This document shows, in pieces, positions 43,275 to 55,489 of a DNA stretch of 64,000 nucleotides. Positions within the stretch are counted from its first letter, which is position 1. Each line of letters opens with the position of its first letter. Position numbers and translations under genes: made by a program. The stretch lies in assembly GCA_029204225.1 (NCBI GenBank), contig CM055113.1:18073746-18137745 (forward strand), read 5' to 3'. The notes beneath the pieces are model-generated. The model was not told where the DNA came from, made no database searches, and was given only the letters and a program-made list of their open reading frames with translations. The stretch comes from Diphasiastrum complanatum (lineage: Eukaryota > Streptophyta > Lycopodiopsida > Lycopodiales > Lycopodiaceae).

Positions 43275-43286
43275 TGGTATCAGAGC
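43275..43286 (+). other. primer binding site of copia D
   Basis: TGGTATCAGAGC, directly after the LTR. Confidence 0.95.
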
Positions 43287-44534
43287 CCTTGGTGGCTTGA
43301 ATCACCGGACAAGAACAGAGAGCTGCGAATTCACGATGGTTTGTTGGCTAGGAAGCACAAAACCGAGTCTGTGGAGATTCGTGGAACAGCTCAAAACTGT
43401 AAAAAGGATTCAGAGATAGGGAATTGTCGGTTGAATAAAAAAGCAAGCAAAGATTGAAGCTAAAAATTCTTCTAGAGGGTTGCTTGGCATTTGTGATTGG
43501 TTTGAATCCAATCAAACACCGTTTGAAGAGCGGTTTGGAGTAGAAGATTGCCTGTTGTAGGGCGACCTTAGCCAGATAGGAGCTGCAAGTGAAAGCTTAG
43601 GGAAAGCCTGAGTAAAGCCCAATATACCCTTCTCTTCAAAGTTGCTAGGGTTTCAAAGTGCAAAATCTGGGATATCTCCTTGTAGGAGGCCGTTTTCAGA
43701 GTTGTAAGTTGTTGAGAATGGGCGCCCTGGTAGTGTGACTCAGTAGTAAGGAGGCCGCAACTGGCCGTGGAGAAGGAAGGCAGCTAGATCGATCCACAGG
43801 GAGCAGCCATAGCCTGTGAAAGAGAGGAAAATCCATCGCAGAGAGAGAGAAGAGGAGGAGAGTTCGCGGGACCTCGCGCGCCCAGTTCAACTTGTCGATT
43901 AGTGGCCGAAGTGCCTGGTGCTTCGAAGGCCCTTGATCAACGCACAAAAGCGTGGAAAGCTGTCCGATCTCCAATCACACAGATCGACGATGGTCATTAC
44001 ACGACAGGTGGGTCGTTGGATCTAAAGGATCCGTTAAATTGATGTGAAAAAGCCTCAAGGGGTCTGAAGTGCAAAGTGCATTGCAACTTCATTAAAAATC
44101 TTCAAACTGAAAAAATTGTTGGGTCCCAAGTTTTTGAAGGGTGAAGTTTCTTCACACTGAAGAAACAATTCAAAAACCCAAATTGCCCTTATTTTCACCT
44201 CCTTTAGCCTATTTTGGCCAAACGAAAGGCTATAGCCTCCAAACGAAGGGCACCCTAACTGTACCTACAAGTACGGTACACCAAAACAGAGTGATTGCCG
44301 TGGAGAAAGTGTTCGAAGCGCGCCAGAAGTGATTTTACCATTCGACTGGGCATGAAGCTGGGAGCTGGTGACAAGAAGCATTTCGAAAAACGACACCAGT
44401 TTTGGCTTTCAATTTGGAGAAAGAGTGGCGGGTGGCTTGGTAAGCCAAAAATTGCAGGTCATTATTATTGCTTTCTGACATCACGGTTGGCTCTAGCGTA
44501 CACTTTATAGCCTACAAGTGAAGTTTCAAGCGGT
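43287..44534 (+). other. copia D leader, no coding sequence
   Basis: About 1.25 kb between the primer site and the ORF, an unusually long leader for copia. Short frames on both strands look like chance. Captured sequence is possible, but none is recognised. Confidence 0.6.
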
Positions 44535-45854
44535 TTGGAGATGGCAAACATCAATGAGACAATTTTGGGCGATGCAAGCAAATTTGATGGGGCTTCTAAG
44601 TGGACTATGCTACGTCTTATCATTGCCTTAGCATTTCATTTTGGGTGGAAGATCTATCAAATGGATGTGAAGTCTGCATTTTTGAATTGTGACTTAGAGG
44701 AAGAAGTTTACATGGTCCAACTGTAGGGCTTCATGGCAAAAGGGCAAGAACAGAAGGTATGTAAACTACATAAAGCACTTTATGGCCTTAAGCAAGCGCC
44801 ACGCGCATGGTATGGACGCATTGACAGTTACTTTCTTTCTCATGGATTTCTAAGAACAAATTCAGATCCAAATCTTTATGTTCTTATAAATGATGACAGA
44901 ATTGCCTTGATTGTACTTTACGTTGATGATATCATCATCACGGGCAATGATGAGAACCTCACTTGTTCTATCAAAGTCAACTTATGCAAGCAGTTTGAGA
45001 TGACAGATTTAGACCTTATGCACTATTGCTTGGGTGTCGAAGTATGGCAAACTAGAAGTGATATCAGGTTATATCAAAACAAGTATGTAGGCAAGATATT
45101 GGAGAGATTTCACATGACAGAGTGCAAACCTTCCATCACCCCTTGCGAAGCTGGTAAGAAATTATCTCGTATTGATAATTGTGCACATGTTGATGCTATA
45201 CTATTTCGTCAGCTAGTTGGGAGTTTGATATATCTTACGACTACTCGTCCTAATATCTGCTATGCTGTAAGTTTGATTAGCCAATTTATGTCATCACCCA
45301 CTATGGACCATTGGAAAGCTGCAAAAAGGATTTTGAGGTATGTGAAAGGTACACCTAACCTTGGTCTAATCTACAAAAGACAAAGTGTTTTACCTAAGTT
45401 GCAAGGTTATGTTGACGCTGATTGGACAGGAAGTATAGATGATAAAAAGTCAACAACAGGTTATGCCTTCAATTTTGGTAGCGGTTGTGTTTCATGGTCT
45501 AGCAAGAAGCAAGATACTATTTCTCTTTTTTCCACAGAAGCCGAATATAAAGCATTGAGTGCTGTTTGGCTACGTAAGTCATTATGTGAGATTGGCATGA
45601 AGCAGGTGAATCCCACTGTTATTTTCTGTGATAGTCAAAGTGGAATACAATTGGCTAAAAATCCTATCTTTCACGCAAGGACAAAACATATTGAAGTAAA
45701 ATATCACTTTGTGCGTGAAAAGTTACAATCTGAAGATATAAGTATTGTACATTGTTCTACGTTATTACAAGTTGCTGATATATTTACGAAAGCTTTAAGT
45801 AAAGAAAAGTTTGAGACTTTTAGAACCAAACTTGGCTTAGATATGGTTATGTAA
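44535..45854 (+). pseudogene. copia D gag-start fused to RT-RNase H
   Basis: The first residues M-A-N-I-N-E-T-I-L-G-D-A-S-K-F-D-G are a copia Gag start. At residue 17-18 the frame passes directly into RT (S-K-W-T-M-L-R-L-I-I-A-L-A), so gag body, protease, integrase and the RT N-end were lost in one in-frame deletion. RT motifs: Q-M-D-V-K-S-A-F-L, L-Y-G-L-K-Q-A-P-R-A-W-Y, Y-V-D-D-I-I-I-T-G; RNase H: Y-V-D-A-D-W, S-T-E-A-E-Y-K-A, H-A-R-T-K-H-I-E-V. A TAG at 44724-44726 breaks the frame; otherwise it is open for 373 codons. Confidence 0.9.
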
Positions 45855-45940
45855 AAAGAAAGCCTTTACTTGTAATACTATCATGGAGGTATGTTCCATG
45901 AATAGAGTAAACTATAAAATGAAAAGAGACGTTGATCATT

Positions 45941-45949
45941 GAGGGGGAG
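45941..45949 (+). other. polypurine tract of copia D
   Basis: GAGGGGGAG immediately before the 3' LTR, the expected plus-strand priming site. Confidence 0.85.
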
Positions 45950-46196
45950 AGTTAAAATAACAATGATCGACTTATACAGTGCTTTCTTATCTCGACGGCA
46001 CCACGTGTGCTTAGTTCTAGAGTTATCGGGCCATCTTTCTTTTACGAGCCCTTTGAGTGCTTTGAAGCAACTTATCTTTGTACTTACTTATTAGCTGAAT
46101 ATACAGTTTGAGGTGAGTAATTTTGGGTTCTTGTTACACTTGACGTGGTGCTGTGGTGATTGATCCGGTCGGGTGTTTAAACTGAATTTCTTAACT
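45950..46196 (+). repeat. 3' LTR of copia D
   Basis: 247 bases, about 96 percent identical by eye to 43027-43274, with the same AGTTAA / TTAACT ends. Confidence 0.9.
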
Positions 46197-47407
46197 CTAC
46201 AAGAGTTTTAAGTAGTTTTCCAGACCAATTGGAAGAGCACAAGTTGGGTCAGAATTATTTGGTCTTGAAAGATGCTACCCTGTATTTTGAGGGAGTTCAG
46301 AGTTCCCCAACATGATGCATTCAGGTCAGATTTTTCAGCTGATTGATACTCCAGCAATATTTCTTTTGCGGAGTCAACGTGACAATTAGGAACTCAGGTT
46401 CAATGTGGGGTTTTTTTCCCAATTCCCAAGTCAGTAGGTTCTAGAAAGCTTCAAAGTAGTTCAAGATCCATTGAAAGACTTTTGGCAGCCTTTGGAAATT
46501 TAGTTGAGTTTATTGGTAAGGAAGCTCTTGCAGATATTTGAGTTACTTGAAAAAGAAATTTAATCATACCTTTCGGCAATTTTCTTGCAGTAATTGATCT
46601 CAATTAAATTCTTGAGTATGCTTCAGCCAGTCAAAATCTCACCACTCAGAAATTTACCAGCTTAGCTTTTGTATTAGGGTGCACAACTGGGTGAAAGATG
46701 AATTGTCATCTTAAGCTTTTCGGTCATTCAAAAACTATCTGGCATCAGAAATTAATTCGACAAAATCATAGCAGTCTAACTTTTGGGAATCCAGAAATCT
46801 GCCAGCCATAATAAAATTTGGAATGAATACAGTTCAATCTTGATTTGATTTGTGAGAGAGATTCTAGCAGAGCAAGGAAATGACCTCAAGTGCCAAGGCG
46901 TGCCACCGAGATTCTATCGGTGGTCAGTAGATAAGGACACAAGAGTCTCAATCTCTCATTGAAGTTTGCTGCATTTTCATTCTGTTTCAGAATTGATGCT
47001 TTTGATCCTCATTCACAAATTCACGATTAATGAGCATAGAAATTTTTGAAAGGTTGCATGTAGACTTGTACCAGAAAGCAATCTAAAAGTTCCCATTTGA
47101 AAGTGTTCATAAGAATGGCAACACCAACTACGGATGAGGAAACCAATGCCTCAAACGAATTGCAGCCTTAGGAAGTTGAACATTAATCTCAGAAATTGTG
47201 TTTAGCCAAGCGATTTTTATGCATAGCTTCAGCCAAAATGTCAAGAAAAAACTCATCAAAAATTGTATTTAGCCACGCAATCTTTATGCGTAGCTTGTGC
47301 CTAAACTTCATCACCAGCTGATATGAACGCTCAGCTGAACAATAAGTCTCTTTGTCATATAAGAGCTAACTGCTCGTTACTCAACGCCTGGATGCTAAAC
47401 ACAGAAC

Positions 47408-47455
<48 letters not shown>

Positions 47456-47530
47456 CCTCTCTTTCTATCTCTATCTCTTTCTCTACTCAGCAGCATTCTC
47501 TGCTAAAAAGTGTAAGGATCACACTCGAAA
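46197..47530. other. spacer between copia D and host gene
   Basis: No gene recognised. A CT microsatellite occupies about 47411-47453. The last few hundred bases should include the 3' untranslated region of the minus-strand host gene; no clear poly(A) signal is singled out. Confidence 0.5.
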
Positions 47531-49623
47531 CTACAAATTTGCTCCATGTACTTGCCTAGCTTCCCAGTCTACCACGGGCCTGCAATGGTACTTATGCCTC
47601 ACTTTCCAATCCAGAGCTTGACAAGCCCGCGAGCAGTAATTGACAGATCCACAGGCTGAGCATCTTCTGAATTCATGTTTTCTGGTTTCTAGTCGCCCAC
47701 AGTTTCCGTGGGAGCACAGCCTCAACCCGCAGCTTGGAGGATGAAGAGAAAACCAGTCGACCAAAAATCTGTTTGCTGCATGAAGCTTGGGAGGAGGAAG
47801 ATTGCAGCCAAAGTCACTGAGCAGAGAGCAGGCACCATTGTGCAGAAACCTAAAGATAGGACGCCGATCCGCTCCAATGCTAACAAAATTTCCCGAGTGA
47901 TCCAAAAGAGCTCTTTGAATTACCTGAGCTTTATTCAACACGGAATGGAAAGGAAAGCTGTGATGTGGACAAGTTAATCGCAAGGGGTTGGCCATAGTTT
48001 GTAAGACTGACTGCACGAAACTCCTCGGAGATGCTACGACTGCCGCTGCAGCTTCTCTGGCATTGGCTTCCAACAGCAGGCGGCGACCTTCAACAACATT
48101 TTGCAGAACACCATAACCATCTTGTAGGCAATGACCAAGCTCGCGTATAGCATCCACGTGACCCAATGCGGCTGCTTTTGCACAGAGAATCATTCCGGCT
48201 TTCAAGTCCTTGTCTTTTCTAATACCTCCGCTTCCATTAAACTGAATAATCGCAAGAGAATGAAGAGCAGAAGTGTGTGCGACCATTGCCGCTTTTGACA
48301 TGAGAGAGGCACCTGCACCTCTATATCCTAGACAGTAAAAGCGGATCTGCAAATGCATTGCATCACAAAGCTTGTTTAATAACAAGCGATGGACTGTCTG
48401 TGAATTTTAAGGAATGATTTAGAAGAGACTACATAGCCAAAATCTCCAAGCCAGTGCCAGCTTCAAGTGCTATGCGTCACAGAGACAGCTAACAACTATC
48501 ATGGAAGAGGAAAGATAGGCGAATTGCTACAAAGGAATACCAAAGAAGTGCTATTCACTAAATTTGTTCAAAATACAATAGTTCGAGTTTGTAGCACACA
48601 GAGATGCTTGATATTGTTTGAGGAACAGATCTTTACCATTCCAAGCATGTAGCATGCCTCAATGTTACCGGCACCTGCACACTTCTTCAAAAATCGATGC
48701 GCCCCTTCAGACCAGGCCCGAGCCTTCACTTCAATAGCAGGGACTGCTGCCCTGGCAAGCACAAGAGGATGTGTTGCAGCGGCACAAAATCTTCGGCATC
48801 TACTCAAACATTTTCAGCGCGACTTTACTCAATAACGGAATAATTATACATGCGAATGACGTACAGCTTTATCCCGCTTGGGTAGCACATAAACAATCAA
48901 CTAAACGTAAGAAAGTTTAGCACATTTCCATAATGCACGAAAGAACTCTCTGGTTGAAAAATAAAACCCCATCTCATTCGTTACTGTCATTCTTGAAAAT
49001 GAAGAATTACGAAAAATTATGACAATGTCACAGAGAAAACCTTTGGAAGGATAAAATTGACAAAATTGAGGTGCAGGAAAAACACGAAGCGAGAATTCAT
49101 TTATAATGCAAATTCTTCTGGTTGCAAAACAGCAGATTTGACATAATCAGTTCAGATGATTGCAGGCCAAAAAGAAAACAAGTAATACTCAGAAAAGAAC
49201 TAGGCTTGTGAATGGGATGCAAAATGCCATGAATATCAGTTGCGCAGGAAGTAAGTTAGGAGCAGAGCGTTTAAAGCATAACACAAACAAATCTCACTCC
49301 GCTTGCCTACATTTGTAGCAAAATAATCAAATGAGTTACAATCAATTGCAAGATCGAGTCACATACGTAAGCATTGCGTTCACAAGATCCGCCGGAGACG
49401 AAGCTGTAGAACCGACACACGTGATGATGGCGATAAGCAAATCATCTGAAAGGGCATTGATTCCATCGTTTGAATCGTTCTTCAGGCGAGTAACGCGATT
49501 CATCTTCTTCGGCCTGTCATTGATATCCTTCATAACCAGCTGCGGCCTCTTTCGAAAAATAGGTCTGATATTGAAAGTGATTCCATCTGATGGAGTTGGA
49601 TAGTTCGCTCGCCTGGTCCGCAT
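47531..49623 (-). CDS. F-box protein with MYND zinc finger
   Basis: Three coding exons: 49367-49623, 48637-48802 and 47531-48346, with introns 48803-49366 and 48347-48636, both GT...AG. Together they give 1239 nt, an intact 412-residue protein. Exon 1 starts M-R-T-R-R and has the F-box (I-N-A-L-S-D-D-L-L-I). Exon 2 continues the F-box after a codon split by intron 1 (R-C-R-R-F) and enters Sel1-like repeats. Exon 3 has W-F-x-type and Sel1-like helices (E-L-G-H-C-L-Q-D-G-Y-G-V) and the MYND finger C-S-A-C-G-S-V-N-Y-C-S-R-A-C-Q near the end. Architecture and length match the plant At1g67340/At5g50450 family, predicted SCF ubiquitin-ligase substrate adaptors. No damage is visible, so it is the one probably functional host gene here. 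Confidence 0.92.
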
Positions 49624-50650
49624 GATCAGAAGGAGCTATCACAAGAAACAACACAGAAAAACGGACCAGATCTCTAAACGGAAAGAGGCAAGGCAACCTA
49701 CAAACTACTAACAAAACGTGTTGAACGAAGCTGTGTGATCGTAGCGGATCATCCTATTGGCTTTCTGTGCTAGTCTGTGCGACCGACAAGTGATTTTGAA
49801 ATAAGACTTCTGCTGTTGAGCAGATTCAGCTTCGCATTGGTTGTTAATAATCCCGTTGCGATCTAACAAATCTATGCAAGCAGTGCTTCCGTAAATGCAA
49901 AAATCTAATACTGATGAGGCAAAAAAATCTGAATCCTGTAGCTGGGCTGTCGCCAAAGACACTGCAAAATTTGTCGGTGGAAGCATCTATGTGTTGGACT
50001 ACGTCTGGCCTTCCAAAGAGTGAAAAGGCTCCAAAAGACACCAGACACCATAGCCAAATTCAATCACAAAGAACAAACGGAAGAAATGCAGAAGCTACTG
50101 TTGGCCTAAAAGCTACGAAGCTCAACAAAATCTTTACTTCCGACTCAAAATCTTTACTTCCGCCTCCGCCTCACTCCAGGCTTCCAGCCTGCTATGTTAT
50201 GCAAGGCAGTGAAGCAAAAAAGCGTTTGAGGGTCTGATACAAAGCTGCAGGCCGCTGCGCAGGGCAGAAGCTTAAGCAAATGAATGCGTACCTGCTGCAA
50301 GGGGAGTACCAAACGGAAAAAAACAAACCCCAGCAAGCAAAAGAAAGATTGCTGGAGAAGGCAAGGCGCAGAAACCGAGCTGCAGGAGCAGTGAATGAAG
50401 CAAGCAAGCAAAGCAAAGCAGAGCAATATGGAAAGAGGATGACAAGAGCAAGCCAACAGAGGTGGCTAATAAATGCCATGAATTACATCAACAACACCAA
50501 CAGCGCGCGGCATAATCCAGCAATAGCAACAGTAGCAAATGCGGAGGCACCGAAATAGGTGAGAAGAAGCCACCGCAGAGAGAGAGAGACGGGATGGATC
50601 GCCATCGCTCTTGACCTGCTCTGGATTCTCTCTCATCCACTGCTCTCGAC
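49624..50650 (-). promoter_or_regulatory. 5' flank of the F-box gene
   Basis: No convincing coding sequence on either strand. It should contain the 5' untranslated region and promoter of the minus-strand gene. A purine-rich AAGCAAGCAAAGCAAAGCAGAG tract lies near 50400 and GAGAGAGAGA near 50578. No TATA box can be assigned with confidence. Confidence 0.4.
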
Positions 50651-50718
50651 TTCTGCCCAGCTACCCCCCCCCTTAGCCTTAAAGGCACTGCCCTGGGTTT
50701 TGGCCCCAGCCTTAAAGG

Positions 50719-50769
50719 CGCCCCCCCCCCCCCCCCCCACCCCCCCCCCCCCCAAAAAAAAAAAAAAAA
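50719..50769. repeat. poly-C/poly-A tract beside short repeat
   Basis: A run of more than 30 C broken by one A, followed by about 18 A. CAGCCTTAAAGGCGCC and TTAGCCTTAAAGGCAC just before it are near copies. Such homopolymers can also be assembly-sensitive. Confidence 0.9.
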
Positions 50770-50779
50770 CCCATAAAAA

Positions 50780-53320
50780 GTGTTACATGGCAAGTGCAAT
50801 AGGCATATTTGATGGCCTACTTTTATTTAAGTGTCAAAAGCTTTTTGGCTTGAAAATTGTCTAGGCATCAAGCTACCCCCCATTATTATTAGATTTGCTT
50901 CCCTAGCTTCATGACTCTTTACGACATCACACTAAAGAATGACTTTATTTTTTGCTTTTTAAAATCCAAGTGTTCTATTTTCAGTTTTGTCTCAATAGTG
51001 GTAAGTTATTTCGAGAATTTGTTAAAAGTTACGAAGTTATTTTAATGTGAGTTTGGGCATATGAATGACATAAGGTTTAGATTTTTTTATTCTTTTCAAA
51101 TACAATCTTTGCTTTTTTTAGAGTGTTTTAGTTACTTCGATGTTATGCCTAAGTCCAAGTTTTCTCTTTTTGTAAGTTTCTCTTTTTGTATTGATCACTT
51201 TGTTGTTTGCAAAGATGCTCGTAATTGTTGAATCACCTTCTCTCTTTTTTAAATCATATCATGGTATTTAAAAGAACATTTATGCTCATAAAAAATCTAC
51301 AAATTTCATCAACCAATTGATTCACTTCAAACGAATTAACAATTCTTTGTAGATAATGTTTAAAAGAGCAAAAAAAATGGATCATCACATTGGAAAATCA
51401 CTCCCTTATGTGGAACTTTAATATAAAATTTTAGTTACACAAAATGTTTTTTTATATGACATCATTTTGTATAATAGATTTACGTATTGCCTCATTCCTA
51501 TAGCATTTTAGAGATGAGCGTACTTAGTCATTGAGCATCAGCCGTCTCATTGTGAGGGTGAGTGATAGTGTCATCTTTCCAAGATGGTATAATATCTCCT
51601 CACCTTTATGTTTTTGGGAGCCCACCATTGTCATTACAATGGTGGTTCAAAATACACTCCCATGAATCAAAACATCATTTTTATGTGGGAAGTTGACTTA
51701 TTGAATGGATTATAAATTTCACTTGATGTAAAATTTTGATAAAGGCAAAGATATAACCATGATTTGCTAAAAGATGTAATAATTATTAACATCCTGAAGA
51801 TTTGCTTAAAGTCGAGGAGCCTCTAATGTGTGATTTTAGCACATAACTAGGAATTTGTTCGTTTTGCCACTCTAGTAGCGATAAGTTGTTGTGACGGTTT
51901 GTTAAAAGCCTTAGGTGTCACTTGTACATGAGTTTGAACATTAAAACAAAGTTTTCTAACTTTTTTATTCTTATGACAATCTTTGTTTTTTTTCAAGTTT
52001 TTTCTTAACAATTTTAATGCCTTCTATAAAGCAAAGCTTCTTATCATCATGATGTATCACTTTATTTACCTCTTTCAAATTAAAATCTTTATATTTCAAT
52101 TTTTAACAATTTAAATGAGTCTCTAGAATAAGCAAAGCTTCTTGCAATGTGTCATCTTGTTTAGTCTTTCAAATTGAAAGTTTACTTTGTGATTTTTACC
52201 AATTTAATGAGTCTTTGAAATTGCACATATACAAGACAACTTGAATGAGTGAAAACTTACCCAAACAAATCTAGTCACAATAATTTTTTTTAAAAAAAAA
52301 AAAGCGTGATAAACCCCCCAAAAAGATTTTATTCTCACATCAAAAAAATTGCATCGACCAATGCTTGAAAAAATCGGCAAAGTATGAGAATGAAATCAAC
52401 TTTTTTGCTCAAAAACCAATATCGTGAAATTTTTAACAATTTCTATATAAACCCTTTTATGAAAGATTCTCGTCTTCCAAAACAAATGAACTTTTAAGAA
52501 AGCAATGCAAATTTTTTACGATAACTTAATCAGTTTTCCTTCTTTTACAAAGGAAAGGAAAGCGCCGCCTCGTAGGGAATTTGTGCACCCTCCTCTTTTT
52601 TCCAAAAAAATTTACGTCATCCGGATGTCGAAAGTTGCATGTAAAAAACAATTCAGGCAAAAAACCATTTGAAAAAAATAAAAACAAAAAATATGATGGT
52701 GTGGACACCCTTACTCTTAATGGGCAAAATGCCCTAGGAGAGTGACCTTCCCCTCTTAAAGCACTTGTACCAACTCGCAACCTTCAGTGCTCTCGAGAAA
52801 ACCAACAAACTATAGAAATGGAACATTAAGCTTTCTCAAAAACCGAAATCATAAAATGTGTGACGATTTTTTATGCAAGCAAACATACCTTTTTACAATT
52901 AAAAGTCTTCAAAAAATTAAGTTGTTATAAAAATGCAGGTTTTTTTAGGATAACTAAAAAGAGGTTCCATCACGGGGGCCCAAGCTAAACAGCTACTTCT
53001 TAACCTGATCATGTGCTATTTCCATCCGCCTTTATTATAATTCTGTCACCAATTTTAGGTCAAATAGCTTTTCTAGATAATATCTCCGACTCAGAGATCC
53101 TCACACTCATTCTTGCATGACGCAGCGATCCTCACACTCATTCTTCCATATCTTATATTTTAAATCCTTTTTTATATCAAACAAATCTGTTCTCCAAAAG
53201 AAATATAAAGTTCGTAAAACTGAGCGAATTTTCACTTCCGTACTAGAATTCGCAAAAACAGTGCCTTATTTTTTGGGGAGCAGTAAGTACGGCGCTGGTG
53301 AGAGGACAGGGTAAAAGTAA
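50780..53320. other. AT-rich spacer with long diverged direct repeat
   Basis: No gene. About 50980-51130 and 51880-52020 look like diverged direct copies (GATAAGTTGTT/GGTAAGTTATT, GTTTGTTAAAAG, GAGTTTG, TTTTTTATTCTT in the same order), offset by about 900 bases. A 25-base unit with GATCCTCACACTCATTCTT is duplicated near 53095-53145. Confidence 0.45.
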
Positions 53321-53324
53321 ACAC

Positions 53325-53420
53325 TAAATAGTTCCTCGATCGCCGACACGAGAGCCTAGAATGAAGGGGGAGGGGGGGGGCGACGAGGGTTCGAATCCCA
53401 CGTGCCGCCCAAGACTCTAA
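53325..53420 (+). other. tRNA-like/SINE-like B-box sequence
   Basis: GGGTTCGAATCCCA is an exact Pol III B-box/T-arm motif, followed by CGTGCCGCCCA. Upstream, TCGCCGACACGAGAGCC and a G-rich run could be a degenerate Leu/Ser-type tRNA body with a long variable arm. No complete cloverleaf can be drawn, so a tRNA pseudogene or SINE is likelier than a tRNA gene. Confidence 0.4.
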
Positions 53421-54325
53421 GAAATAATATAGGTTTTCAGTTTTGTTCCTGGGCCCCAGGCCAAACAAAAAGAAAGACGTGCTGGAACCCTTTGAAGCCA
53501 TGTTGACATGATCATTGAACCTTGGGCAGTATTGCATTTTGCTACTCTAGTAAACCCTAAAAAAATTGTTAAAAGTATGGTGTTATGGGAGGGTTGACAA
53601 CTTCCAAGGATAGTCATAGCACACCCAATGACTCCATTGGGCTCACCAACCCAAGTTCTATTCTAGATTGAGATTGAGAATACGGCAAAGCAATGATTGA
53701 TGGCACTTCATTTGGAAGGTGTCCAAGTTCCAACTCCTATCTTTGAAGAACATTTGGTGCACACAATCTAACCATCAAAACTTCTTACAAAGTAGTATTG
53801 TGAATACCATTGATGGAGACACTCTACTATCAAAACTTTACTAAACTCTAAATTGTCAAGAGGAACTTTATAAATAAATTTCAGCAATATATTCTCACGT
53901 TGATGGATTAATGTTCACTCAAAATTTGATTAAAACTCTACTTTTCCATAAGCCTCTCAAATTTCATGGGTTCTCGAGTGGGGGAGCCTTCTCCTATATT
54001 AAACCATGCATCACTATCCAGCTCAACACATACTATTACCGTATATCCTCACCACCTATACACTAATGACATTGCATGGAGGTGTGTTCCACATGATTAA
54101 TATCATATGCAAATGGAAAGGTGGGAGCCATTTTGAAAATCCTTGCAAGACAACACGTGTACACACAAATTGATACTACCAATCGCTTTATTCTTCCCTA
54201 TTGCAATAATATAATATGTAGGTGGAAATTGCAAGTTGTGGCATCCCTTCTACTCAATGCTATATGCACATAGCATAATAAGAAAGAGAATCTCTCAATG
54301 TCGCCTTCTTCGTTTACGAGACAAA

Positions 54326-54388
<63 letters not shown>

Positions 54389-55480
54389 TGTGTGTGTGTA
54401 ACATGCTCCTTCCAAAATCATTTCCACTTGTGTGGAAGCAAAAACCTGCATACACATTGTGTGGGACAATCTATAAGTATGGTTGTATATGACATACAAT
54501 AACATATTTGGACATTGAGAGTTGCTTGAAATGGCAACCACCCTTTTATCAAGTCAAAACTTCCTCTTATAAAATTGAGAGAGGGCTTTAGAAATGTCAC
54601 TTCATATATATCGTACATGATGTCATTTTGTCGTTGTCCTAAGTGGACATCATGGTCACTTTGATAGAAGAGAATTCATGCTTCAAAGTTTGCAATATTT
54701 CCTTGCTCCCACCATGGATTTGATTTTCTATTGTTGCCATAAGTCATATTGTGATATTTTTTTTGGGTGGGGAAAAGGTGGGAGTCTTAGACCATTGCAA
54801 GTCATGTGAATCTCATGATCTAGCTCAATGCTTTTATTGGTAGATGTTGATATCTGAAGTGGAAATACTATAGTGATGATGTGTCAAAACCTAATTGCCA
54901 AAAAAACTTTATTCACTAAAGTCTCATGGATGGACCTCGAAGAAAAGCCATTCTTTCATAGCACTAAGTATGTGTGTAGGTAAAGTGACTTCATTATCAA
55001 CACTTGTATAGGTTGATATGTTTCTGGAAATATGAATCTTCGTGGCTTACAATATGCACTTCCAACTAAAGACTATATCTCTTTTGCATATTTTGGGTAT
55101 CATGACATTTCAATTGAACCTACATATAGCCTATGGGGAATAAGCTTATTGAGAATGCACACTCACACAACTTTAAATAAAAAAAGTCTTCCAATAGTAC
55201 TTACTTTTTATTGGCTAGATAGCTCTTGAAGTCGTGTTCATACTCAAAGAATTTAGTAGAACCAAAAACAATATAAATTCATTTTGTATCCTTAAACTAC
55301 TTGATTCAAACACATGTATGGTAGACACAAACGCAAGAATCATTCATAAGCAAATTGGAGGTAGATGCATGTAAATCAAAGGTGCATCATGTGAATGAAA
55401 ACAACATACATGCCATTAATAGAACAATATTAGTTCTGATTGAATATGTGTGCGGAAATTAATGCGGAAGTAAAAGACAA
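53421..55480. other. no gene recognised; GA microsatellite
   Basis: AT-rich sequence with a GA tract at 54331-54386 followed by TGTGTGTGTG. Frames through it are artefacts of the repeat. Some CACGTGT words occur, as in the LTRs. Confidence 0.5.
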
Positions 55481-55489
55481 CTTAGACAA

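Larger units (their letters stand above)
43027..46196 (+). mobile_element. copia element D, internally deleted, two LTRs
   Basis: 5' LTR 43027-43274, primer site 43275-43286, leader, a single gag-RT-RNase H frame with one stop, polypurine tract 45941-45949, and 3' LTR 45950-46196. It lacks most of gag and all of protease and integrase. The two LTRs differ at about nine positions in 248, so it is a moderately young insertion. No exact target duplication (CTCAT versus CTACA). Confidence 0.9.

Noticed and set aside
43696-43974. Minus-strand 92-codon frame in the copia D leader
   Set aside because: Lies antisense in a non-coding leader, no motif; judged chance.
47708-47977. Plus-strand 89-codon frame over exon 3 of the F-box gene
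   Set aside because: Antisense shadow of a well-supported coding exon.
50154-50864. Several overlapping frames upstream of the F-box gene, some Pro- or Gly-rich
   Set aside because: They cover the gene's 5' flank and the poly-C tract; no conserved motif and no consistent frame.
53232-53537. Minus-strand frame with R-G-I-R-T-L
   Set aside because: That phrase is the complement translation of a tRNA/SINE B box, a common false protein.
54198-54618. Frames with long Ser-Leu or Arg-Glu runs
   Set aside because: Translations of the GA/CT microsatellite at 54331-54386.
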